Shown piece after piece: positions 6,690 through 15,167 of a stretch of DNA of 25,871 nucleotides (within the stretch, counting starts at the first letter, position 1; every line of letters begins with the position of its first letter). Origin of the DNA: JBFHRE01 sp041746105 (GTDB lineage: Bacteria > Actinomycetota > Acidimicrobiia > Spongiisociales > ZC4RG35); contig JBGTHP010000044.1 of the NCBI GenBank assembly GCA_041746105.1, positions 1 to 25,871 on the forward strand, read 5' to 3'. The translations under genes and the position numbers were made by a program. The notes below the pieces were generated by a model. That model was not told the origin of the DNA and did no database searches. It was given only the letters and a program-made list of their open reading frames with translations.

Positions 6690-7219
6690 GCGCCGCGTTC
6701 CTCGCCCAAGCCAGTGCAGGGGCGGCCAACACTACGTGGCTCGAGATCGCAGCCGGCGTCGCTGTCCCCACCGTTGCGGCCGTTCTAACCGCGGGCGTCG
6801 GCATCTGGACCTACACGCGCCAGCAGAAAGCGCGCCTCCGGGAGCGCCTGCGAGACCTGTTCAGCGACGCGTTGCGCACCGTCGCCGACTACCAAGAGCT
6901 GCCGTACCTGATCCGTCGCCGGTCGGACGAGAGCCCGATGAAACCCAGCGAGCTCGTCCGTCATGTCAGCGACATACAAACTCGCCTCGACTTCTATGTC
7001 GCCAGGCTCCGCCTGGAAACCGTCGAGATCGGTGAGGCCTTCGAACGACTCGTTGGCGTTACCCGCCGGGAGTCTGGCACCCAGATGACCGAGGCATGGC
7101 AACAGGTCCGACTCACCGGTGACGCGGAGATACCACTCGGGGCGAGGTACGCCCGCGACCTCTCGGACGTCGAGAAAGCAACTTGTATCGCGGTCATGTA
7201 CAACCATTTGGGTCGCTAG
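6686..7219 (+). CDS. Single-pass membrane protein, candidate CBASS effector
   Basis: This 177-aa protein has one strongly hydrophobic segment at about residues 18-45 (WLEIAAGVAVPTVAAVLTAG and following), flanked by a basic stretch (RQQKARLRERLRD), and a mostly helical cytoplasmic domain of about 130 residues. I recognise no named domain. It begins in a 4-bp ATGA overlap with the E2-like gene and ends the operon, so the three genes are almost certainly co-translated. CBASS operons often carry a membrane effector that perforates the inner membrane when it senses the cyclic nucleotide. The position and membrane segment suggest that role here, but neither sensing nor pore formation can be read from the sequence. 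Canonical CBASS membrane effectors more often have two or four transmembrane helices. Confidence 0.65.
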   Translation: MSAAFLAQASAGAANTTWLEIAAGVAVPTVAAVLTAGVGIWTYTRQQKARLRERLRDLFSDALRTVADYQELPYLIRRRSDESPMKPSELVRHVSDIQTRLDFYVARLRLETVEIGEAFERLVGVTRRESGTQMTEAWQQVRLTGDAEIPLGARYARDLSDVEKATCIAVMYNHLGR

Positions 7220-7254
7220 CCAGCGTCGGTGACCGTCATCAGGCCAGCCATCAT

Positions 7255-7266
7255 CGCCGGCCGGCG
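7255..7266. repeat. 12-bp perfect palindrome in convergent intergenic region
   Basis: CGCCGGCCGGCG lies in the 204-bp gap (7220-7423) between the end of the CBASS-like operon and the convergent end of the helicase gene. It has no loop and no adjacent T-tract, so it is a poor intrinsic terminator. It may be chance in GC-rich DNA or a protein-binding site. The remainder of the gap shows no gene I can support. Confidence 0.25.
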
Positions 7267-7423
7267 CGTCGCGTTTCGTCTTGGGTCGTGTTGTCGTAAC
7301 TCGTCTGATCCAACGCTCCGCACGGCACGTTCGACGACTGCTGTGCGATCGTCGACGAAAATGCCGCCCGCGTCTGAGTCGATGCCTTGAGGCCCGGCCG
7401 GAACAGCCTGTCCGCTGTAGCGC

Positions 7424-10400
7424 CTATTGGGGGGTGCCGTCGGGACGGTTGACAGATGGGCTAGTGGCCATCCAGGTGACAAGGCGGATCTCGGCGGGGT
7501 CGATTTCGTCGAGTTGCGGTGGGGCTTCAGCGGGTTGTATGCCTTCGGACTCGATGAGTTTCTTGAGTGCGGTGACTTTGGTGCTTGCTTGTTGGTCGGT
7601 GTTGAGGAGCTGGCGCACGGCCCTGACAGTCCGGGCGGGCGGTGATGTGTTAAGGCGCTGCAGCAGGTCGGACTGATCTTGGACGCCGAGGTGCTGGCCG
7701 TGTTCGTACACGAGGGTGGCGGCGTCGCGGAGCGCCTTGGGGACTTCGGGGAGGAGTGCGTTGGGGTCGCTCATCAGTTGCCACATCTCCCAGATGTGCT
7801 CCTTGGCGGCCGCCCAGGCGTCGAATGCCCGCTCGTAGGCTTCGGGTGGTAGGTGGCGTGGAGTGTCCTCGCTCTGCGGGTCGGCGGCGGACAGGGAGGT
7901 AAGGGTGTCGTCGAGGACGATCGGTTTTCCGTCGTCCGTGGTGAGCAGCGACCAGTCTTCGGCTGAGGGAACGAATCGGAACCAGGGTTTGGGCTGGTCG
8001 CCGATGCGGGCGCAGAACACATATCCGGCTTGTTTGACGTTGGGGTTGATGAATCCGCTTCCCGATCCGTATGGGAGGGCCTGCAGTTCGGCGTGCTGGT
8101 CGGTGAGTTGATTGCCGTCTCGGAGCCGTTTGCGGTACTCCTCCCCGGACAGGGCGGCGTGGACACCTTCCTGTTCCAAGATGTCGGTGTCTTGGTTCCA
8201 GATCTGCATGATCTGGTCCTTGGTGTCGGCGAATACTTGGGTGTTGCCGGTGTTCACGCCGGGCAGTACGGGTCCGGCTCCGATGGCGGCGTCAGCCTTG
8301 GCGAGCTTGACCTGGAGGCGTTCCTCGAGCCGGAGGAGGTCCTCGAGGTTGGCGGCTGGGAAGAAGCAGTCGAGGTGGACTCGGGGGTGTTTGGAGCCGA
8401 TGCGGTCGATTCGGCCGTGGCGTTGGACGATGCGCATCGGGTTCCACGGCAGGTCGTAGTTGATGATGCGGGCCGCCTGCTGGAGGTTGACACCCTCGCT
8501 GAGGACATCGGTGGTGAACAGCATGTCGTAGTCGTCGGTGGAGGTCGACGTGCCAGCGGTCTCTGGTGCGAACCGGGCAAGCGTGCGCGCCCGCGCTTCT
8601 TGATCGATCCCGGTTTTGCGACCGAACACGGCAGGGGCTACTCGATGTTCGTAGGCGGAGATCGGATCGGTCGAAGGTGCTCCGCTGATGAGTTCGGCCA
8701 CAGCGGTGTGGAGGTAGTCGATCGTGTCGGTGAAGCTTGAGAACACGATCACCTTCCTACGGTCCCCAGCGGGGACGCCGTCTTTGGTGGGGATGTCGGC
8801 TTCGGTGGCGATCGTGCGGAGTCGCTCGATGAGTCGTTCGGCCTTGGGGTCGGAGCCTGAGCCCACGACGCCGATGGCAAGCATTTCGAGTTCTCTGAGG
8901 AGAGTGCGGTCGTCCTCGACGTCTTGGCGGAGCGCCTCGGCGTGGAACTCGGAGGCTGCCTCGACCTGTGTCGTCTTCCGATCGTCGAGGTTCTCAAGGA
9001 AGTCTTCGAAGTCGGCGGCGTCTGATCCGGTCCAGTCCCGCAAGGCTTCTCCGGCGAGCACCCATCCTTCTTCGAGGGCTGACAGAAACGCCTGATGCGA
9101 GCCGATGAGCCGGCGCAGTGTGTTACGCAGCGCGACAGGACTCGACTCGAGCCGTTTCAGCAGGGTCGATTTCAACAGACCGGCGTTACTGATCTGGTAG
9201 GCCTCAACCGGTGTCCCACCGACGTCGTAGGCCGAGGACGTGTATCTGGCCAACATGAGTCGACGCGGGTCGCGCTGGCGTTGTTCGTATCGGGACGCTG
9301 CTGGATCCCCGTCGGGGCTGTCGAGGGCGTACACGACCCGATCCAGGAGCTGTTGTCCCGGGGCGTCGAGGTCGTAGTCGAGGCGCTTGAGGTCTGGTTG
9401 GGGGAACTTGATCGTCACCTGCACCCCGTCGAGTTCGATCGTGTCACCCACGTAATGCTGCTTGACGAACCGGCGGGTACGACGCACAGCAATCTGATCC
9501 ATGAGGTCGAAGAGGTGCTCTGGCGAAAGGGAGTCCGGGTCCATCGCTTCGGCACGTTTCACATAGGCTCGGATCGAAGGGATCCCGATGTCAGCGAACG
9601 CCGCGTCGTTACGGATATACAACGACACCAGGGCGTGGAGGTCGAGGAGGGTGTTGTTGACTGGTGTTGCGGTCAACAACACCAGCTTCTTCGGGTTGAC
9701 ACCACCGACAAGCGCAGAGACGGCCTCAGTGCGATGCGCGTTCGGGTTGCGAAGATTGTGCGCTTCGTCGACGACCACCAGGGCGTACTCGTCGAGTTCC
9801 CGTGCAGCCGCCTCGGGGTCCTTGTTCCATGTAAGCCGCAGTTCGTCGTAGGACATCACGTCGACTCGCCGGGAGAAGTCGTGCCGCTTGAGGAAGGGTT
9901 CCCACATTCCGGACTTCAGCGCCGCCGGTGACACGATCAGCACCTGTTGACGGTCGATCATCGACGCCCGGTTGATCACCTCGCCTGCCATGAACGTCTT
10001 GCCGAGGCCTACTTCATCGGCGACGAGGACCCCGCCGTGGGCGTCGAGCAGACGCAACATCCTGGCCACGCCGTCTCGCTGGAACCCGGTGAGGTTGAGC
10101 GACGTGCGGATGTTGGCGTCGTCATCGTCGTCGAGATGGCTCCCATACAGTTCCCACAGCATCCGCATGAACACCAGCCAGGGGGAATGCTCAAACCATC
10201 GTTTGGCGTAGATGTCTGCGAGGGGGTACGGGCTGGACTTGTTCCAGAACTCGTTGAACCACTCCACCACTAGATGCGTGTACTGGCTCGACGGGTAGCC
10301 GAGGTTGAGCTCGGCGTTCCGGGCCAAACCAGCAAAGGTGAAATTGGAGGAGCCCGCGAGCACTGCTGGCAACTTCGAGTGCTCGGCGATGTACGCCTTG

Positions 10401-10846
10401 CCGTGAAGGAACCCCTCGGTGTAGCGCCGCACCTCCACTCGAGGTTCACCGGCATCGTCCGTGGCTTGCAGCCAAGCGACCAGGCGGAGGGTCGCTGCGT
10501 TGTCCGTCCTTGTGAATCCGGTGAGGTCTCGTTCGAGCGCGACCCACGACTCGTGGTCGCTCATGGCTTCGACGATTCGCTCGTCGCTGACCCGCTTGGT
10601 AGCCGGCTTGGCCGTATTCGGATCAGGTTCGGCACCGAGAAGCAGCCGCACCCTCGGGACCTGTTCGAGTTCGTCGGCGAGAAGCGAGAACCCTCCGGCG
10701 TTCAGGTAGGCCGTGGCGATCGCCGCGTGCGGTGCTGTGGCGTACTCGCGGCGCAGGGTCGCCAGGAGGCGGTTGATCTGTTCGGCCACCGTCGAGCCGT
10801 CTTCGGGCCGGTTCGTAGCGAACACGGGTGGGAACTGCTCAGTCAT
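7424..10846 (-). CDS. PLD-nuclease / SNF2-type helicase fusion, defence-associated
   Basis: This 1140-aa protein has an N-terminal phospholipase-D-like domain: FLHGKAYIAEH gives the HxK motif near residues 148-150, followed by LAGSSNFTFAG near 164-174. Only one HKD-type motif is visible, so dimerisation would be needed for catalysis. A superfamily 2 SNF2/RapA-like helicase follows: Walker A ADEVGLGKTF (~276-285), DEAH in LVVVDEAHNLRN (~356-367), VLLTATPVNN, and the C-terminal lobe with SEGVNLQQA and QRHGRIDRIG. The ATG at 10846 overlaps the methyltransferase stop (ATGA); an ATG at 10861 is an alternative. Coupling to the methyltransferase indicates a restriction-like system in which this protein would translocate and cut unmodified DNA. 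DISARM DrmD is a SNF2 helicase and DrmC a PLD nuclease; this chain joins both activities, but orthology is not established. Confidence 0.85.
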   Translation of the reverse strand: MTEQFPPVFATNRPEDGSTVAEQINRLLATLRREYATAPHAAIATAYLNAGGFSLLADELEQVPRVRLLLGAEPDPNTAKPATKRVSDERIVEAMSDHESWVALERDLTGFTRTDNAATLRLVAWLQATDDAGEPRVEVRRYTEGFLHGKAYIAEHSKLPAVLAGSSNFTFAGLARNAELNLGYPSSQYTHLVVEWFNEFWNKSSPYPLADIYAKRWFEHSPWLVFMRMLWELYGSHLDDDDDANIRTSLNLTGFQRDGVARMLRLLDAHGGVLVADEVGLGKTFMAGEVINRASMIDRQQVLIVSPAALKSGMWEPFLKRHDFSRRVDVMSYDELRLTWNKDPEAAARELDEYALVVVDEAHNLRNPNAHRTEAVSALVGGVNPKKLVLLTATPVNNTLLDLHALVSLYIRNDAAFADIGIPSIRAYVKRAEAMDPDSLSPEHLFDLMDQIAVRRTRRFVKQHYVGDTIELDGVQVTIKFPQPDLKRLDYDLDAPGQQLLDRVVYALDSPDGDPAASRYEQRQRDPRRLMLARYTSSAYDVGGTPVEAYQISNAGLLKSTLLKRLESSPVALRNTLRRLIGSHQAFLSALEEGWVLAGEALRDWTGSDAADFEDFLENLDDRKTTQVEAASEFHAEALRQDVEDDRTLLRELEMLAIGVVGSGSDPKAERLIERLRTIATEADIPTKDGVPAGDRRKVIVFSSFTDTIDYLHTAVAELISGAPSTDPISAYEHRVAPAVFGRKTGIDQEARARTLARFAPETAGTSTSTDDYDMLFTTDVLSEGVNLQQAARIINYDLPWNPMRIVQRHGRIDRIGSKHPRVHLDCFFPAANLEDLLRLEERLQVKLAKADAAIGAGPVLPGVNTGNTQVFADTKDQIMQIWNQDTDILEQEGVHAALSGEEYRKRLRDGNQLTDQHAELQALPYGSGSGFINPNVKQAGYVFCARIGDQPKPWFRFVPSAEDWSLLTTDDGKPIVLDDTLTSLSAADPQSEDTPRHLPPEAYERAFDAWAAAKEHIWEMWQLMSDPNALLPEVPKALRDAATLVYEHGQHLGVQDQSDLLQRLNTSPPARTVRAVRQLLNTDQQASTKVTALKKLIESEGIQPAEAPPQLDEIDPAEIRLVTWMATSPSVNRPDGTPQ

Positions 10847-13800
10847 ACCTTGGCGCTCCATTGGTAGTAGTGGATCTTGACCGCAGCTAGCCGGTCCGAA
10901 TAGTTCCAGCCCCGATGGAAAGTCTCGAAGATGTGCTCAACATCCGGCCAATCGAGCCCATACAGAAGAGCGGCCAGGGCATCGAGTTCGGCAATCGCCG
11001 CCGACCGCTCCAGGTCAGCGCTCAGCGACCTGGTCGGGACGCCAACCAGTGCTGCCCACTCCTCGAACCGGTCATCCACCGCGGCGAGACGTGCCGCCAG
11101 TTCGATGACCCTGCGGCACCTGGGTGAGCTCAGGTCGAGAGTTGGTGCAGGCATGGCGGCGAGCAGTTCGAAAGAAAGGTTCAGTTCCACCCATCGGCGG
11201 GTATACCAGTCAAATGGAAGACTGTTCATGACTCCGAGGAGAAAAGCTTCCTCGTTTGCAGTGGCGAGGTCGGTACGGAAGAAGAAAGGCGCCTGCTCTG
11301 TTAGGGCTACGTCTGGCGGTACCAGCGCCGCAATTGCGGTGTGGCTGTCAGTGGCACGTACCGTTCGCCGGTAGGCGACCCGGCTCCTAGAGCACGGCAG
11401 GTCCTCCCACCCCCGAAAGGTGTGTCCGGAAAAGGCGGAGCGCTTCAGCTTTGATGCTCGTTGAAGCTTCCGCATTAGGTGATTCTCTAAGTCCGCTCTC
11501 CCGATGTATGCGTACGGCAGGCCGAATGCGGCGTCGTACTGATGGATCGACGCGCCCGTGAGAACCGGCACGCCCTCCAAGTGCCCTTTGACGTCAAAAT
11601 CGTACATGGGCTTCTGTTGGGTGGTGTTCACATCACCCTGGACGGGCCGGAGATAGCGGAGGGCACCGTGCTCAAGGTTTGGTAGCTTCCGCATGGCAAT
11701 AAACGCCTCAGCGACGTCGTGCCGTCCGAGCAATGGAAACGCGAACGTACCGGACCAGGTGCTGAAATCTGCAGCGCTCGTCTGAACAAGGGCCTCGCGA
11801 CCCTCGACATACTCTTCCCAACTCGAGAACGGTCCGCAGCAGGCCACTTCATTGCTCGCGCCCTTGCCAATGACCGACAATGCGATCGTGTAGCTCTGGT
11901 GCACTCCCGCGAACACCCATTCACCAGCATTCGTGAGGAAACAGATGTCACGGAACGCACCTTCCTTGAGAACCGATTCTCGCCACTTGGCCGTGCCGGA
12001 CCCCGCAAAGGCGCCTCTAGGGAGGACAATCCCGATGGATCCACCCTCTCTGATAACTTGCCAGTTTCTCCAAGCAAAGGCTTGAAAGAGGTCGATGTGC
12101 GCCGAGCCGATCCCAGGGAACGGGCCACTGGCGATCACAGCTCTCATCCTCGCGTTCCTGGCTACCTCGGCGACGAACATCTCAAGCAGTTGCGGGTTGT
12201 CCTCCTTGAGTTGTTGCAGGCGCTCCTCTCTATCTTTAGCCGTCATGCCCCGCAAGCCCGGGAATCGAAGAGCCCACCAGGCATGATCCTCAACGTGGAG
12301 TTTCTCCCACGGCGGATTGCCGATGAGCACGTCGAAACCACCGTTTTCGCGAAGGAAGACCTCCGGGAATAAGTACGGCATGTGGGCCGGTAGTAGGGCG
12401 CCAATCTCTGCCTGAATTCTGGGTCGGCTCGCCCTCTCCTGCATCTCCGCCGTCTCGAGCCCCAGGCCTTCGTGGAGGATTCCCGTGCGCAACGCCACGG
12501 CGGCGTCGAAGAGGAGCTTCGTTGGCCGCGCCTTCCGAGAGGCTTCGATTGACGCCTGGGTAGCTAGACGCACTTCGGCTTTTGTCGCCTCGTTGGTGTT
12601 TGCCGCCGCCATTAGGACTTGTCTTGCTTCTTCGAGTGTCTGCTCGATCTCGACAGTGAACAGCGATGGCATGCCCTTCTTGCGTTTCGGTTCGAGGGAG
12701 GTGAGGGCTTCCTCGATGGTGCCGATTCCGGTGAGGCTGTTGGCACATACCAGGGTGTGGTCAAGGCTCGACATTGGGAGGCCGGGCACGAAGGTATGAA
12801 TCCACAAGGCGACCCTGGCGAGTTCGACGGCGATGGGATTGAGATCGAGTCCGTAGATGCAGCGGCGAGCGATCTGGCGGCGGAGCAAGGCCGAGGGTTC
12901 GATGTCGTAGTCGGCTTGGGCGTCGCCGAGGGAGTCCCGGGCCGAACCTTCGAGGCGGCGTAGTTCGTCGACGATGCCAGGGAGGTGGTGTTCTGCGAGA
13001 AAGGAGGCCATGCCGGCTTCGATGTGGTCGATGGCAGCGACGAGGAAGTGACCTGAGCCCATGGCCAGGTCAGCTACACGGAAATCGAAGAAGGCCTCGG
13101 CGGCTGCGGCTTCGTCGCCGTCGTCGAGCATTCCTTTGATCCGACGAAGGTGATCCGCAAGGGTGGGGTCGAGCGCTCGCTCCACGAGGTGTTCGACGGC
13201 GAATGACGGCGTGAAGTACGAGCCGGTGGCTTTTCGTTCCCCGGAGGCGTTGTGGAAATACACGCCGCCGGCGTTGACGACGACGTCGTCCTCGTTCTTG
13301 GCGGGGACGTAGGCGGCAGTCTTGTCGATGGTCAGGTCGATGTCGGTGCGGGACAGGCTGGATTCGAGCAGGCCCTCGTAGATGGTTCCGAACTCGCGCA
13401 CCGAAAGCGACCGGAAATCGACCGCACCGGCGGCGGCGTCTGCGGTGGCGTCGACTAGCAGGTGCACCAGCGTGTGCCCTATAACGTCGTTGCTGAGCCG
13501 GAATTGGGCGAGGAGTGCGCCTTCGGGGTTGACATCCGGGTCGGTGCCGAACAAGCCCCCGTTGTAGGCCGGTACGTCCCACGCCCGGTCACCGGTGTCG
13601 ATCACGCGCCACACTTGGATGAGGTCATCCCACATCGACTGCGAGTCAGGATCGAACTCCATACCGGGATCGGAGGCGAGATCTATCGCCCAGGTCTTGA
13701 GGGCGTTGCGATCATATCGTTCGTTGCGGCCATACGGCAGCAAACCCCGGTCTTCGGCGTATGCCTGGAAGAGCAGCCGGAACAGGATGCGCAACGTGAG

Positions 13801-14901
13801 CCGGTAAGCCAGGTCGAGGTCGTCGGCGTGGTCCGGCTGGCGATGTGAGAGTTCGTTGGCGACGGCAACGGCGAGGACGGGGATGGCTTCGTTGTAGACC
13901 CGGTGCCGGAGCCGCTCGCCGAGTGCTGTGGCGAACCGTTCGCTCTCGCGCAGCATGTGCTCCACCGAGCCGGCCGGTCCGAGAGCTTCGGCGGAGAACA
14001 CGAGCGTAAGGAACCCGGCGTCGTCGGTTCCGAGAAGGGCAAGGTCGGTTTCGAAGTACGTCTCTGCCTGGCCTCTGCGCCCAACGCCAACATCGGGCGA
14101 CACGGGATAGAGGCGCACCTGGGACTTCCGCAGGATCATCAGCCAGGGCACTTCTTCGCGCTGCGCGAGCGAGAGGCCGTAGGCGACGGGCGACACAGCG
14201 AAGCGAGGGCTCCCCGCATCGAAGGTTTCGCCTTCGTCGAGCAGTACAGCAAGGGCCCGTGGGCGGCCGGAGTCGGCGGCGAGCAAGCTGGCGTGAGCTC
14301 CGGTCCTGGTCGAAGTGAACCCGAGGGCCGCGATGAGTGTCGGGCCACGTTCTGACAACAGCGGACGAGCCTTTTCAACGGCAGGACCCCACAGAGCTTC
14401 GCCCCTTACGCCGGTCGTTGCAGTGATGTAGTGCGAGGCGAACAAACCCGAGTTGGCGACACCGGGAATCTGGGTGGCGGTTAGTGCTCGTTGCAGATGA
14501 GACAAACGTTGCCGGGCGGCGATGCCGTGAGGCTCATCCAGCGCAGCTTGGAGCATGCGAGCCGCGTGGTCTTCGGCCAGTGCTTCCGAAGGGGCACCAT
14601 CCGTGTTCGGGCCAAACAACCAGACCGATCCCCCACGGTCCGCCAGCGCAACGATGAGCGGGTAGATTCGCTTGCCGACCCGCCAAGAGTGAACTTTCCG
14701 AAACGCGTCGAGGCTTGGTGAGCCGGCCTTCACCCACTCACAGACGAGCACCTCGAGCGCCAGCCCAGCGGGATCGGAACCAGCAACGACCCGCACCGGG
14801 CGAACACCTGCGAGATCGCCGGTCTTGGCATTGACCTCCCGGTACGACGCACCCGACAGGTCGAGAAGCGTTCCTGTTCTTTCGGTACCACCCACCCGCA
14901 T
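10843..14901 (-). CDS. Large N6-adenine DNA methyltransferase (Eco57I/PglX/DrmMI-like)
   Basis: This ~1352-aa protein is predicted to methylate adenine in a specific DNA site to mark self. The N-terminal half has the LFRLLFQAYAEDRGLLPY element common in type IIG, PglX and DrmMI proteins. TGSYFTPSFAVEHLVERAL precedes SAM-binding motif I (ADLAMGSGHFLVAAIDHIE, ~residue 614), and the catalytic motif NPPWEK lies near 862. The C-terminal third (RVAYRRTVRATDSHTAIAAL) resembles a target-recognition region. No PD-(D/E)xK nuclease motif is evident, so cleavage probably depends on the partner encoded next. The start is ATG 14901 (GTG 14904 also possible), with GGAAAGG just upstream. GC content is visibly lower around 11.1-12.3 kb. 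It could act in a DISARM-like, BREX-like or split type ISP system, but no DrmA/B/C, BrxC or PglZ is present. Confidence 0.87.
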   Translation of the reverse strand: MRVGGTERTGTLLDLSGASYREVNAKTGDLAGVRPVRVVAGSDPAGLALEVLVCEWVKAGSPSLDAFRKVHSWRVGKRIYPLIVALADRGGSVWLFGPNTDGAPSEALAEDHAARMLQAALDEPHGIAARQRLSHLQRALTATQIPGVANSGLFASHYITATTGVRGEALWGPAVEKARPLLSERGPTLIAALGFTSTRTGAHASLLAADSGRPRALAVLLDEGETFDAGSPRFAVSPVAYGLSLAQREEVPWLMILRKSQVRLYPVSPDVGVGRRGQAETYFETDLALLGTDDAGFLTLVFSAEALGPAGSVEHMLRESERFATALGERLRHRVYNEAIPVLAVAVANELSHRQPDHADDLDLAYRLTLRILFRLLFQAYAEDRGLLPYGRNERYDRNALKTWAIDLASDPGMEFDPDSQSMWDDLIQVWRVIDTGDRAWDVPAYNGGLFGTDPDVNPEGALLAQFRLSNDVIGHTLVHLLVDATADAAAGAVDFRSLSVREFGTIYEGLLESSLSRTDIDLTIDKTAAYVPAKNEDDVVVNAGGVYFHNASGERKATGSYFTPSFAVEHLVERALDPTLADHLRRIKGMLDDGDEAAAAEAFFDFRVADLAMGSGHFLVAAIDHIEAGMASFLAEHHLPGIVDELRRLEGSARDSLGDAQADYDIEPSALLRRQIARRCIYGLDLNPIAVELARVALWIHTFVPGLPMSSLDHTLVCANSLTGIGTIEEALTSLEPKRKKGMPSLFTVEIEQTLEEARQVLMAAANTNEATKAEVRLATQASIEASRKARPTKLLFDAAVALRTGILHEGLGLETAEMQERASRPRIQAEIGALLPAHMPYLFPEVFLRENGGFDVLIGNPPWEKLHVEDHAWWALRFPGLRGMTAKDREERLQQLKEDNPQLLEMFVAEVARNARMRAVIASGPFPGIGSAHIDLFQAFAWRNWQVIREGGSIGIVLPRGAFAGSGTAKWRESVLKEGAFRDICFLTNAGEWVFAGVHQSYTIALSVIGKGASNEVACCGPFSSWEEYVEGREALVQTSAADFSTWSGTFAFPLLGRHDVAEAFIAMRKLPNLEHGALRYLRPVQGDVNTTQQKPMYDFDVKGHLEGVPVLTGASIHQYDAAFGLPYAYIGRADLENHLMRKLQRASKLKRSAFSGHTFRGWEDLPCSRSRVAYRRTVRATDSHTAIAALVPPDVALTEQAPFFFRTDLATANEEAFLLGVMNSLPFDWYTRRWVELNLSFELLAAMPAPTLDLSSPRCRRVIELAARLAAVDDRFEEWAALVGVPTRSLSADLERSAAIAELDALAALLYGLDWPDVEHIFETFHRGWNYSDRLAAVKIHYYQWSAKV

Positions 14902-14904
14902 CAC

Positions 14905-15167
14905 CTTTCCGCCGCCACGTTCTGTGGAACTCTAGGTAGACCAACCCTACAAGTGGCCCCACCTGGGAGGGGTCTCGCCAGCAGGCGGTCCGCCAATTCT
15001 GCGAACCGCCAAGCGCTTTGTCAGGCCGCAACACCGGTATACAAGGCACGGGGCGGGAACACCCGTTTCAATCACTCTTGCCACTCAGCGGAGGTACGCG
15101 TTTTCGGCGACGACACGAGCGAGAACGGAACCGCACGATACGACAGCGTCCCCCGCTCTTGCAGTTA
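14905..15167. other. Intergenic region between transfer operon and methyltransferase gene
   Basis: This 263-bp gap separates two minus-strand units, the coupling protein (stop at 15168) and the methyltransferase. It holds a perfect GGCGG-T-CCGCC repeat (14984-14994) and a small CGGG-AACA-CCCG hairpin (15055-15066). No clear terminator with a T-tract and no strong promoter consensus is visible, so read-through from the transfer operon is possible. The GGCGGTCCGCC repeat could be an operator of the restriction-like module. No gene is supported here. Confidence 0.3.

Noticed and set aside
7220..7482. 88-codon minus-strand frame between the CBASS operon and helicase gene
   Set aside because: It overlaps the helicase 3' end, has no ribosome-binding site and no recognisable composition.
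7424..14901. Complete DISARM or BREX system
   Set aside because: No DrmA, DrmB, BrxC, PglZ or BrxL-like gene is present in the window; only the methyltransferase and PLD-helicase pair is seen.
15060..15085. GTTTCAATCAC resembling a CRISPR repeat end
   Set aside because: A single occurrence with no repeat-spacer periodicity and no cas genes.
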